From Clostridiales bacterium UBA1701 (GTDB taxonomy: Bacteria; Bacillota; Clostridia; Oscillospirales; Oscillospiraceae), in the NCBI GenBank assembly GCA_002320035.1, contig DCJL01000023.1, positions 40,058-52,000 of the forward strand: a stretch of 11,943 bases of DNA, written 5' to 3'. This document shows positions 1 through 6,136 of the stretch, in pieces. A program made the position numbers and the translations under genes. Position 1 is the first letter of the stretch, and every line of letters starts with the position of its first letter. The notes under the pieces are model-generated. The model made no database searches. It was not told the origin of the DNA and worked only from the letters and a program-made list of their open reading frames with translations.

Positions 1-363
1 CAGCTTGGCGATGACGGGCGATGCTCCCGTGCCCGTTCCGCCGCCCATGCCGGCGGTGATGAACACCATGTCCGCGTCCTCAATGGCCTTGGCAATGTTG
101 TTGCGGCTCTCCTCGGCGGAGCGCTTGCCGATCTCCGGATCGGAGCCGGCGCCCTGGCCCCGGGTCATCTTTTCGCCGATCTGAAGCTTCTGATCGGCGT
201 TGGAGACCGCGAGCGCCTGCTTATCGGTATTTATAGCAATAAACTCGACACCCTGGGTGCCGGCTTTTACCATTCTGTTTACCACGTTGTTGCCGGCGCC
301 GCCGACGCCGACCACCTTGATTGTCACTACATTTTCCGGACCTGTTTCGGCTTTAAAGTCCAT
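1..363 (-). CDS. ftsZ: Cell division protein FtsZ, N-terminal part (cut by window edge)
   Basis: FtsZ is the tubulin-like GTPase that polymerises into the cytokinetic ring. Only the first 121 residues are present; the frame is open to base 1. The glycine-rich nucleotide loop GVGGAGNN is at residues 19-26, and the tubulin/FtsZ signature GGGTGTG that binds GTP phosphates is at 107-113, both intact. The loop between them reads TRGQGAGSDPEIG, slightly different from the commoner TRGLGAGANPEVG. The ATG start at 363 has a strong Shine-Dalgarno (GGGAGG, 7-nt spacing). It lies 147 bp after ftsQ, with no ftsA between them. An AT-rich region with two promoter candidates precedes it, so FtsZ probably has its own transcription in addition to readthrough. 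Identity is certain; the missing C-terminus prevents comment on the SepF/FtsA-binding tail. Confidence 0.98.
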   Translation of the reverse strand, partial: MDFKAETGPENVVTIKVVGVGGAGNNVVNRMVKAGTQGVEFIAINTDKQALAVSNADQKLQIGEKMTRGQGAGSDPEIGKRSAEESRNNIAKAIEDADMVFITAGMGGGTGTGASPVIAKL

Positions 364-429
364 ATTCTTGCCTCCCTGTGTATTCTTACATCACAACCAC
401 TGTGAAAAAATTATGTTTCGGTATTTCAT

Positions 430-458
430 ATATTATTACATTTTCCAGTCCGGGTCAA
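430..458 (-). promoter_or_regulatory. Candidate sigma-A promoter P2 for ftsZ
   Basis: On the minus strand TTGACC (453-458) is followed by an exact 17-bp spacer and TAATAT (430-435). The -35 matches five of six consensus bases, the -10 four of six. The predicted start site is near 423, giving a leader of about 60 nt to the ftsZ ATG. The start site would coincide with the TTTCGGTA box at 416-423. Confidence 0.45.
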
Positions 459-464
459 TAGAAA

Positions 465-492
465 ATTTTATTTTACCGAAATATTTTGTAAA
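465..492 (-). promoter_or_regulatory. Candidate sigma-A promoter P1 for ftsZ
   Basis: On the minus strand TTTACA (487-492) is followed after 16 bp by TAAAAT (465-470), five of six matches to each consensus hexamer. It lies just after the ftsQ stop codon. In AT-rich DNA such matches can arise by chance. The inverted TTTCGGTA box at 474-481 falls in its spacer. Confidence 0.45.
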
Positions 493-510
493 CATTTTGT
501 AATTATGCGC

Positions 511-1290
511 TTAATTCGGGCTGAAATGGGCGGCGCTTGTGTCGGAAACATCAATAATGCCCAGGTCTCCCTCCAGAAGCTTGTCCAATACGGCCACAAA
601 CATACCAAATTTATATTCGGTTTTTTCAGCGCCGCCCAAAATGACGGTGTACCTGCCCCCATAGGAAAAGCGGACGGAGGCGGGGTCCGAGAAGTCGATG
701 CGGGTGACCTGGAGATTGAGGCCCCGGGCCTCCATCTGATAGAGGATCTCCGCGAGATGGTCCACGGCGCTCCCGTCCCCGTCGGCGGCGGTGAGCCGCT
801 CGCCGATGTACAGGGTGCCCGGGTCAAAGCCCACAATGGGAATGAGCCGCCCGGTCTCCCCCTCGGCAGCCTTGCCCAGCACCTTGCAGCTATGGTCCAG
901 AGTCCATTTCTCGTCCCCCAGCTCCAGATAGGCCAGCGCCTCGCTCTCCACAATGCTTATGACCACCTTGTTTGGGAGCTTCCGCTCCACGCTGACCTCC
1001 TCGATATAGGGCAGCTTCGCGAAGGCCCGGCTGATTGCCCCGAAGCGGTCAAAGAAGAACAGATTGTCTCCGTCCTCGATATCCACAGCCTGAATGATCT
1101 CCTCGTCGGTATAGTGAACGTTGCCCTCCACCTGAACGTCAGACACGCGGAAGAAAACGCTCATCACAAATATCGCCGCCGCTATGACGATGGCGAACAT
1201 CAGCAGGCTGCTGATCCCGGCGTTCCGCCGGGGCTTCATAAAGCCGCCGCGCCCTTCAGCCGGCGGCCCTTTTCTTTTCAGTAATGCCAT
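511..1290 (-). CDS. ftsQ: Cell division protein FtsQ/DivIB
   Basis: FtsQ/DivIB is a bitopic membrane protein that forms a complex with FtsL and a DivIC/FtsB partner and controls septal peptidoglycan synthesis by FtsW and the class B PBP. The 259-residue protein has a basic cytoplasmic N-terminus, one membrane segment (about residues 27-46), then a POTRA domain beginning FRVSDVQVEGN and running to about 115, and a C-terminal beta domain to about 255. This order and length fit the Firmicutes DivIB form. The ATG at 1290 has GGAGG 5 nt upstream. It starts 18 bp after the murA stop, so it is cotranscribed with murA. No DivIC/FtsB candidate is in the window. Similarity is mainly architectural, since this family is poorly conserved, but position before ftsZ makes the call firm. 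Confidence 0.93.
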   Translation of the reverse strand: MALLKRKGPPAEGRGGFMKPRRNAGISSLLMFAIVIAAAIFVMSVFFRVSDVQVEGNVHYTDEEIIQAVDIEDGDNLFFFDRFGAISRAFAKLPYIEEVSVERKLPNKVVISIVESEALAYLELGDEKWTLDHSCKVLGKAAEGETGRLIPIVGFDPGTLYIGERLTAADGDGSAVDHLAEILYQMEARGLNLQVTRIDFSDPASVRFSYGGRYTVILGGAEKTEYKFGMFVAVLDKLLEGDLGIIDVSDTSAAHFSPN

Positions 1291-1308
1291 CTGTGCCTCC
1301 GTTTTCTG

Positions 1309-2562
1309 TCAGTATTCCAGATAGATATCCGCGCCCAGCGCTCTCAGGCGCATGTCAAGGCGCTCGTAGCCCCGGGTAATGTGCCCGTCATCGCAGATGA
1401 CGGTCTCCCCCTCCGCCGCAAGGCCCGCCACGACCATGGCGGCCCCGCCCCGAAGGTCGGTGGCGGTGAGGGGGGCCCCGTGGAGCCGATCCACGCCCCA
1501 GATCTCCGCCAGCTTTCCGGACACGGTCACATCCGCGCCCATGCGGCGCAGCTCCGGCACCTGCCGGTAACGGTTTTCAAAAATGTTTTCGGTGATCGCC
1601 GTCCTGCCCTCCGCCCTTAAGAGGGCCGCCATCAAAACGGGCTGGGCGTCTGTAGGGAAACCAGGATAGGGAGCGGTGCTCAGCTCTCCCACCGCCGAGA
1701 GCCTCCCGGAGGAGCGCACCCGGACAGAGCGGCTGCCGCTTATTATATCACAGCCCGCGCGATTTAGGAAGTGCAGAACAGTGGAAAATTGCCCCGGGTC
1801 CACGCCCCGCAGCTCCACGTCCCCTCCCGCCGCCGCGCAGGCGCAGGCGAGGGTGGAGGCTACAATCCTGTCCGGGATAATACGCGCGGCCGCCTCCCGG
1901 TTCGGGCGGATGCCGGAGATGCTCACGCTGCCGCTGCCCGCGCCGGAAACCTCCGCCCCCATGGAGCGCAGATAATCCTGGAGGGCGCCAATCTCCGGCT
2001 CCCGGGCCGCGTTGCGGATAATCGTCTCCCCCCTGGCGGCGCAGGCGGCCAGCATGATGTTCTCCGTGGCCCCCACGCTGGGGAAGGGAAGAATGATCTC
2101 CGTGCCACGGAGCTTTTCTGCCCGGCAGCAGATCTCCCCCGCGTCCTCCTCGATCTCCGCCCCCATCTGCCGCAGAGCGGCCAGGTGCAGGTCGATGGGC
2201 CGCTTCCCAAGCTGGCATCCGCCCGGCAGGGATAGCCGGGCCTCGCCGCAGCGGGCCAGCAGCGCCCCCATGAAGATGACGGAGGAGCGCATTTCCACCA
2301 TAAGGGAATGGGGGATGCTGCTGCCGGAGAGGCGGGTGGAGTCTATGTACACATCGCCGCCCCGCTGCTCAGCAAGGCAGCCCAGATGCCGCAGTATGCG
2401 CAGGGCCGCGTCCACATCCCGAAGCTGGGGCACGTTCATCAGCTCGCTTTTCAGCGGGCAGATTATCGAGGCGGCGATAATGGGGAGCGAAGCGTTCTTT
2501 GAGCCCTGGACAAAGCAGGCGCCCCGGAGCCGGTTTCCGCCCCTTATATGCCATATTTCCAT
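1309..2562 (-). CDS. murA: UDP-N-acetylglucosamine 1-carboxyvinyltransferase MurA
   Basis: MurA transfers enolpyruvate from phosphoenolpyruvate to UDP-GlcNAc, the first committed step of peptidoglycan synthesis, in the cytoplasm. The protein has 417 residues, the usual length. Visible family motifs: the substrate-binding SKNAS pair (K22, N23); GGCQLGKRPIDLH with active-site Cys at 116, the fosfomycin target; GATENIMLAA (164-173); GFPTDAQP with catalytic Asp at 305; TENIFENR (324-331); and Arg397 in HITRGYERLD. All catalytic residues are retained. Having Cys rather than Asp predicts a fosfomycin-sensitive enzyme (inference from the family). Many dcw clusters have murB or murC/murB here; murA in this slot is seen in some Clostridia. 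Firmicutes often carry two MurA paralogues, so another copy may exist. The ATG at 2562 has a GGGGGG ribosome site buried in a hairpin (described separately). Confidence 0.97.
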   Translation of the reverse strand: MEIWHIRGGNRLRGACFVQGSKNASLPIIAASIICPLKSELMNVPQLRDVDAALRILRHLGCLAEQRGGDVYIDSTRLSGSSIPHSLMVEMRSSVIFMGALLARCGEARLSLPGGCQLGKRPIDLHLAALRQMGAEIEEDAGEICCRAEKLRGTEIILPFPSVGATENIMLAACAARGETIIRNAAREPEIGALQDYLRSMGAEVSGAGSGSVSISGIRPNREAAARIIPDRIVASTLACACAAAGGDVELRGVDPGQFSTVLHFLNRAGCDIISGSRSVRVRSSGRLSAVGELSTAPYPGFPTDAQPVLMAALLRAEGRTAITENIFENRYRQVPELRRMGADVTVSGKLAEIWGVDRLHGAPLTATDLRGGAAMVVAGLAAEGETVICDDGHITRGYERLDMRLRALGADIYLEY

Positions 2563-2569
2563 TAAAATA

Positions 2570-2609
2570 CCCCCCGTGCATTCAAATCATGCCATTCTAT
2601 GCCGGGGGG
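2570..2609 (-). promoter_or_regulatory. Hairpin covering the murA ribosome-binding site
   Basis: In the 66-bp murG-murA gap, CCCCCCG (minus strand, 2609-2603) pairs with CGGGGGG (2576-2570). An inner GCAT/ATGC stem (2602-2599 with 2581-2578) follows after a one-base bulge. This gives 11 base pairs around a 17-nt loop. The 3' arm is the run of six G that lies exactly 7 nt before the murA ATG and is its only plausible Shine-Dalgarno, so the folded RNA would hide it. The bases after the stem (TATTTTA) are T-rich but not a good terminator tract. The fold is seen in sequence; a regulatory role is inferred. Confidence 0.6.
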
Positions 2610-2628
2610 CGCTTATATGTTCTTTTTT

Positions 2629-3759
2629 TCAGGCGCCCGCTCTGTGGGCAAGGTCTATGATCATGCCGCAGATCTTATCCGTGGCCTCCGGCACGGCCAG
2701 GGAGGCCATGGCCCGGCTCATGCCCTCCAGCTTTCCGGGGCTGGCCAGATGTTCCCGGACGGTGTCCAGAAGCCCGGCGGCGTCCAGCTCCTCCTCCTTC
2801 AGCACAAGAGCCCCGCCGGCCCGCTCGAGGACCCGGGCGTTTTTCTCCTGATGGTTATTGGTCACATTGGGCGAGGGCACCAGAAACACGGGCTTGCCCA
2901 TATAGGTGAGCTCCGAAAGGGTGGAGGCGCCGGCCCGGCAGAGGATCAGGTCCGCCGCCGCCATTACCCGGGGCATGTCGTAGATATAATCCCGCACATC
3001 GGCGCCGTTGGCGGTCCAGTCCACGCCGGCGGCCCGGAGCCGGTCGGTCAGGGGGCCGTAATAGCGGCCCCCTGCGGCATGGATCAGGCGGAAGTCCCGC
3101 TGAGGGCCCATAAGGGAGATAAACTCGCCCATTACGGCGTTCATCCGCCCGGCCCCCAGAGAGCCCCACACCGACAGCACCAGCGGCATATCCGGCGGCA
3201 GGCCCAGCTCCGCCTTGGCGGAATCCCTGGTATAGCAGGAGAACTTGCCCCTGACCGGGGTACCCGTCAGCTCCACGCGCCGGGCTTTGGGGTAGGCCGA
3301 GAGGCTCTCCTCCAGGCCCACCATCACCAGGTCCACTTTTTTTGACAGCATCCGGGTGGTAAGGCCGGGGACCGCGTTGCTCTCATGGACAAGGGTGGGG
3401 ATATAGAGCTCGGAGGCCGCCTTCAGCACCGGGTAGCACACATAGCCGCCGGTGCCGATCACCGCGTCCGGCTCAAACTCCCGGATTATCTTTCTGGCCT
3501 CCCGGGTGGAGAGAAGGACGTTTTTCAGCGTCTGCAGGTTATGGCTTATATCCTCCAGGCTGCGGCCGCGGCTGAGGTTCGTGATCTTAATGGGAAGAAT
3601 TTCAAAGCCCTCCCGGGGAACCAGCTCCATTTCCATTTTGCCCTCAGCGCCGATGAAAAGGATACGGCAGTCCGGCAGAAGCTCCCGGAGCCTGCCCGCA
3701 AGGGCGAGAGCGGGGTTTATATGGCCGGCAGTGCCGCCGCAGGTGAAGATGAATTTCAT
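2629..3759 (-). CDS. murG: Undecaprenyldiphospho-muramoylpentapeptide GlcNAc transferase MurG
   Basis: MurG is a GT-B glycosyltransferase on the inner face of the membrane that adds GlcNAc from UDP-GlcNAc to lipid I, making lipid II. The N-terminal acceptor half starts with FTCGGTAGHINPALALA (5-21) and contains GTGGYVCYP (102-110) and HESNAVPG (125-132). The C-terminal donor-binding half has WGSLGA (198-203), CRAGASTLSEL (274-284) and PSPNVTNNHQEKNA (295-308). The 376-residue length is typical. WGSLGA differs from the usual GGSxGA in its first residue. Start choice: ATG at 3759 begins the conserved MKFIFTCGG and has AAGGA 9 nt upstream. The earlier ATG at 3768 overlaps the ftsW stop (ATGA) but abuts the Shine-Dalgarno with no spacing, so it is less likely. 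Five bases separate it from ftsW, indicating tight coupling of the flippase-side and polymerase genes. Confidence 0.96.
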   Translation of the reverse strand: MKFIFTCGGTAGHINPALALAGRLRELLPDCRILFIGAEGKMEMELVPREGFEILPIKITNLSRGRSLEDISHNLQTLKNVLLSTREARKIIREFEPDAVIGTGGYVCYPVLKAASELYIPTLVHESNAVPGLTTRMLSKKVDLVMVGLEESLSAYPKARRVELTGTPVRGKFSCYTRDSAKAELGLPPDMPLVLSVWGSLGAGRMNAVMGEFISLMGPQRDFRLIHAAGGRYYGPLTDRLRAAGVDWTANGADVRDYIYDMPRVMAAADLILCRAGASTLSELTYMGKPVFLVPSPNVTNNHQEKNARVLERAGGALVLKEEELDAAGLLDTVREHLASPGKLEGMSRAMASLAVPEATDKICGMIIDLAHRAGA

Positions 3760-3764
3760 GGATG

Positions 3765-4931
3765 TCATTCCTTTCTCTCTGTAATCATGTCCCTGGAGGC
3801 GCTGAGAATAATTCCCATTTCCCCCAGCTGAATCAGCAGCGCCGTGCCGCCGTAGCTGAAGAAGGGCAGGGAGATGCCTGTGCAGGGCACGAGGTTTGTG
3901 ACCACCGCCACGTTCAGAAAAACCTGTATGGCAAGCAGGGTGCTTATCCCCGCGCAGACCAGCAGGCTGAAGCGGGAGCGGCAGTGGAGGGCGATCCAAT
4001 AGCCCCGCAGAATAAGCAGGGCGAAAAGGCAGATTATGAGGGCCGCGCCGATAAAGCCCAGCTCCTCGCAGACCACGGAGAAGATAAAATCATTGTGCTC
4101 CTCCGGAAGGTACAGGAATTTCTGGCGGCTGCCCCCCAGGCCCAGGCCGCTGAGGCCGCCGGAGCCGATGGAATACAGGGACTGGACAATTTGATAGCCC
4201 TCATCCGAGGCGCTGGAAAAGGGGTCCCGCCAGGTGTTTATGCGCTCGGAGGCGTAGGGGAAAAAGGTCAGCAGCAGGGCCAGCCCCCCAAGAGCCGCGC
4301 CGATGGCGGAGGCAAACCAGCCCAGGCCCAGGCCGCCCAGAAACAGCATGGCGCCGCCGATGGCGATAATGATGATCGAGGCGGAAAAATGGGGCTCCAG
4401 CACAAGCAGGCCCACGATCAGCCCCAGCAGCCCCGCGAAGGGCAGCACCCCCCAGCGGAAGCTGCGCATCCGGCCCCGGAAGCGGCAGATGAGCACGGAG
4501 AAGGAGAGAATAACCGCCAGCTTCGCCAGCTCCGAGGGCTGCAGCGTCAGGCTTCCCACGCCCAGCCAGCGCCGGGAGCCGTTGGCCTTCACGCCAACCA
4601 GCGGCACCAGCAGCAGAAGCACCAGCGTCAGCGCCAGAAAGGGCAGGGCATAGCGCCGGTAAAAGCCCATGGGCAGCCGGGAGGCCAGAAGCATGGCCCC
4701 AAGGCCCAGAAGCGCAAAGACGAACTGGCGCACGAAGTAATAGGCGGCGTCGCCCCCCGTCACGCCGCCCGGGTCGTAATAGGCCCGGGGGAAGCTGGCC
4801 GAGAGGACCATAACCACGCCCATCGCCAGCAGCAGAAGCACCAGCAGGAAAAAAGGACCGTCGAAGCCGCCGCGCCTTGTTTTCGGCTCCAAAGCCGAAA
4901 AGCCGGCGAGGCGGACGCTGTCATAGCGCAT
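3765..4931 (-). CDS. ftsW: SEDS-family septal glycosyltransferase FtsW
   Basis: FtsW is the SEDS peptidoglycan glycosyltransferase that polymerises lipid II at the septum together with its class B PBP. The 388-residue protein is strongly hydrophobic, with about ten membrane segments starting near residue 25. SEDS motifs are clear: NGSRRWLGVG (117-126), QPSELAK (131-137), GLGLGGSRQK (262-271), LPEEHNDFIF (275-284) containing the conserved Asp281 needed for polymerase activity in SEDS proteins, and PFFSYGG (356-362). The ATG at 4931 has GGAGG at 7-nt spacing. Gene position between mraY and murG identifies it as FtsW rather than RodA. In endospore formers a second copy, SpoVE, is common and sequence alone does not separate the two, so a sporulation role is possible. 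murD, which often lies just upstream, is absent. Confidence 0.95.
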   Translation of the reverse strand: MRYDSVRLAGFSALEPKTRRGGFDGPFFLLVLLLLAMGVVMVLSASFPRAYYDPGGVTGGDAAYYFVRQFVFALLGLGAMLLASRLPMGFYRRYALPFLALTLVLLLLVPLVGVKANGSRRWLGVGSLTLQPSELAKLAVILSFSVLICRFRGRMRSFRWGVLPFAGLLGLIVGLLVLEPHFSASIIIIAIGGAMLFLGGLGLGWFASAIGAALGGLALLLTFFPYASERINTWRDPFSSASDEGYQIVQSLYSIGSGGLSGLGLGGSRQKFLYLPEEHNDFIFSVVCEELGFIGAALIICLFALLILRGYWIALHCRSRFSLLVCAGISTLLAIQVFLNVAVVTNLVPCTGISLPFFSYGGTALLIQLGEMGIILSASRDMITERKE

Positions 4932-4964
4932 TGCTCCACCTCCCCGACTTGTTCCGTCACAGCC

Positions 4965-5978
4965 TTACAGGGCGTAGCGCTGGTACACCCCAATAAATGA
5001 TATGACGGCAAAGGCCAGAGATATGCCTGTAAAGAGAACAAAAAGTTCCTTCTCTTTCCACTTTTTTCCCGTCCAGCCGCCCATTTCAAGGTGGTGGTGG
5101 AAGGGCGCCATTTTAAATACCCGCTTTCCGTGGGAGAGCTTGAAGTAGCCTACCTGGATGATGTCGGAGAGCGTCTCGATGATATAGATCATGCCCAGGG
5201 TGATGAGGATCAGGGGCATATCGTAGGCAAAGGCCAGCGCCGCCACTGCGCCGCCCAGGAAAAGGGAGCCCGTGTCCCCCATGAACACCTTGGCGGGGTT
5301 GAAGTTATACACCAGAAAGCCCATGAGCCCGCCTACCATAGCCGAGGCGAAGATGCCAAGCTCCAGATAGTCCACGCCCCACACATAGGTGAGGACCACG
5401 AAAAAGAGGAACACCGGAATGGAGGTGCCGGAGGCCAGGCCGTCCACCCCGTCGGTAATGTTCACGGCGTTGACCGTGCCCACGATGACAAAGGCGGCAA
5501 AGAGGAAATACAGCCACTCAGGCATGGTGACGCTGGTGTTGTAAAAGGGAATGTACAGATTGGGGCTGAGAAAGCCCATCTGGCGCATGAGCAGCACAAA
5601 AACAAGCGCCGCCGCAAGCTGGAGCAGGAATTTGGCCCTGGCCGTCAGGCCCAGGTTTTGCTTTTTCTTTATCTTCTCCCAGTCGTCCAGAAAGCCGATG
5701 GCACCGAACACCATGGCAAAGAGCAGCACGAAGATATGCACGAAATTGCCCTGGAGCATCCCATCAAAGCCCACGGTCAGGCAGACAAAAGCGGCGGCGG
5801 CGATGAACATCACCCCGCCCATGGTGGGCGTGCCGCTTTTGGCCATGTGCCAGGTGGGGCCGTCCTCCCTGATCTCCTGGCGGGCTTTTTCCTTTTTCAG
5901 CCAGGGTATATAAAATTTTCCGAAAGCGGTAGCAAACAGAAAGGCCAGTACAAAGGCGGTTATCAGCTTTATCGTCAT
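4965..5978 (-). CDS. mraY: Phospho-N-acetylmuramoyl-pentapeptide-transferase MraY
   Basis: MraY is the integral membrane enzyme that transfers phospho-MurNAc-pentapeptide from UDP to undecaprenyl phosphate, forming lipid I. The 337-residue protein has multiple hydrophobic segments and the polyprenyl-phosphate transferase motifs: FLDDWEK (96-102) with the Asp pair 98/99 of the DDxxK motif, NITDGVDGLA (173-182), NFNPAKVFMGDTGSLF (225-240) with Asp235, and the MraY-specific PFHHHLEMGGW (292-302). The start is set at the ATG at 5978, because GGAG lies 7 nt upstream and the protein then begins directly with the first membrane helix. The frame stays open upstream to 6047, but that extension is Pro/Arg/Ala-rich and unlike the family. 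It follows murE after a 158-bp gap instead of murF, and precedes ftsW by 33 bp. Confidence 0.97.
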   Translation of the reverse strand: MTIKLITAFVLAFLFATAFGKFYIPWLKKEKARQEIREDGPTWHMAKSGTPTMGGVMFIAAAAFVCLTVGFDGMLQGNFVHIFVLLFAMVFGAIGFLDDWEKIKKKQNLGLTARAKFLLQLAAALVFVLLMRQMGFLSPNLYIPFYNTSVTMPEWLYFLFAAFVIVGTVNAVNITDGVDGLASGTSIPVFLFFVVLTYVWGVDYLELGIFASAMVGGLMGFLVYNFNPAKVFMGDTGSLFLGGAVAALAFAYDMPLILITLGMIYIIETLSDIIQVGYFKLSHGKRVFKMAPFHHHLEMGGWTGKKWKEKELFVLFTGISLAFAVISFIGVYQRYAL

Positions 5979-6136
5979 GCTATTTCTCCATCTGTTATAT
6001 ATACGGCGCGGCGCGGGCGCAGCGGGGCCTGCCCGGGTCCGGTTCATCCCGGGAACGGAAGCGCGGCCGGATCCAAGCCTTTCCGGGCGGGCTTTTTCCG
6101 CTTTGAAGGCCGCGGCGCGCCGGGTATTTCAGGCTT
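5979..6136. other. GC-rich murE-mraY intergenic gap without a gene
   Basis: This is the longest non-coding gap inside the cluster (158 bp), at the place where murF commonly sits. I see no supported open frame or promoter. It is rich in G+C and in short inverted repeats: CGCGGCC (6062-6068) pairs with GGCCGCG (6108-6114) around an inner GCGG/CCGC stem (6087-6090 with 6098-6101), and a GGCGCGCC palindrome lies at 6114-6121. A T-rich TATATATAAC lies next to the mraY ribosome site but has no -35 partner. It may be a structured mRNA spacer or the scar of a lost gene. Confidence 0.5.

Larger units (their letters stand above)
364..510 (-). promoter_or_regulatory. AT-rich ftsQ-ftsZ intergenic region (ftsZ leader and promoters)
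   Basis: This 147-bp region is conspicuously AT-rich against its GC-rich surroundings and has no open frame of note. It contains two tandem promoter-like sequences facing ftsZ, an inverted pair of TTTCGGTA boxes (416-423 and 474-481), a small 5-bp stem in the leader (391-395 with 401-405), and the ftsZ ribosome site. No U-tract terminator is visible, so upstream transcripts should also read through into ftsZ. Role as an internal ftsZ control region is inferred. Confidence 0.7.

Noticed and set aside
505..1284. Plus-strand open frame opposite ftsQ
   Set aside because: It has almost the same extent as ftsQ, no plausible ribosome site and no recognisable domain. It is a mirror frame.
1385..1403. 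Perfect 8-bp hairpin (CCGTCATC / GATGACGG, 3-nt loop) in the murA coding region
   Set aside because: It lies within conserved codons for the ICDDG segment, has no T-run on either side, and is best explained by coding sequence.
2570..2609. murG-murA hairpin as an intrinsic terminator
   Set aside because: The stem is strong but the following TATTTTA is short and interrupted, and stopping here would cut off the essential murA-ftsQ. Attenuation is not excluded, but ribosome-site masking fits better.
2610..2640. Possible internal promoter for murA (TATAAG just after the murG stop)
   Set aside because: No -35 hexamer exists at 16-18 bp upstream; that sequence is the GC-rich end of murG.
3762..5000. 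Long plus-strand open frame opposite ftsW
   Set aside because: The product is Gln/Gly/His-rich without recognisable motifs. The minus strand encodes a complete FtsW.
5985..6005. TATATATAAC before mraY as a -10 box
   Set aside because: No -35 match upstream in GC-rich DNA, and the start site would fall on the mraY ribosome-binding site.
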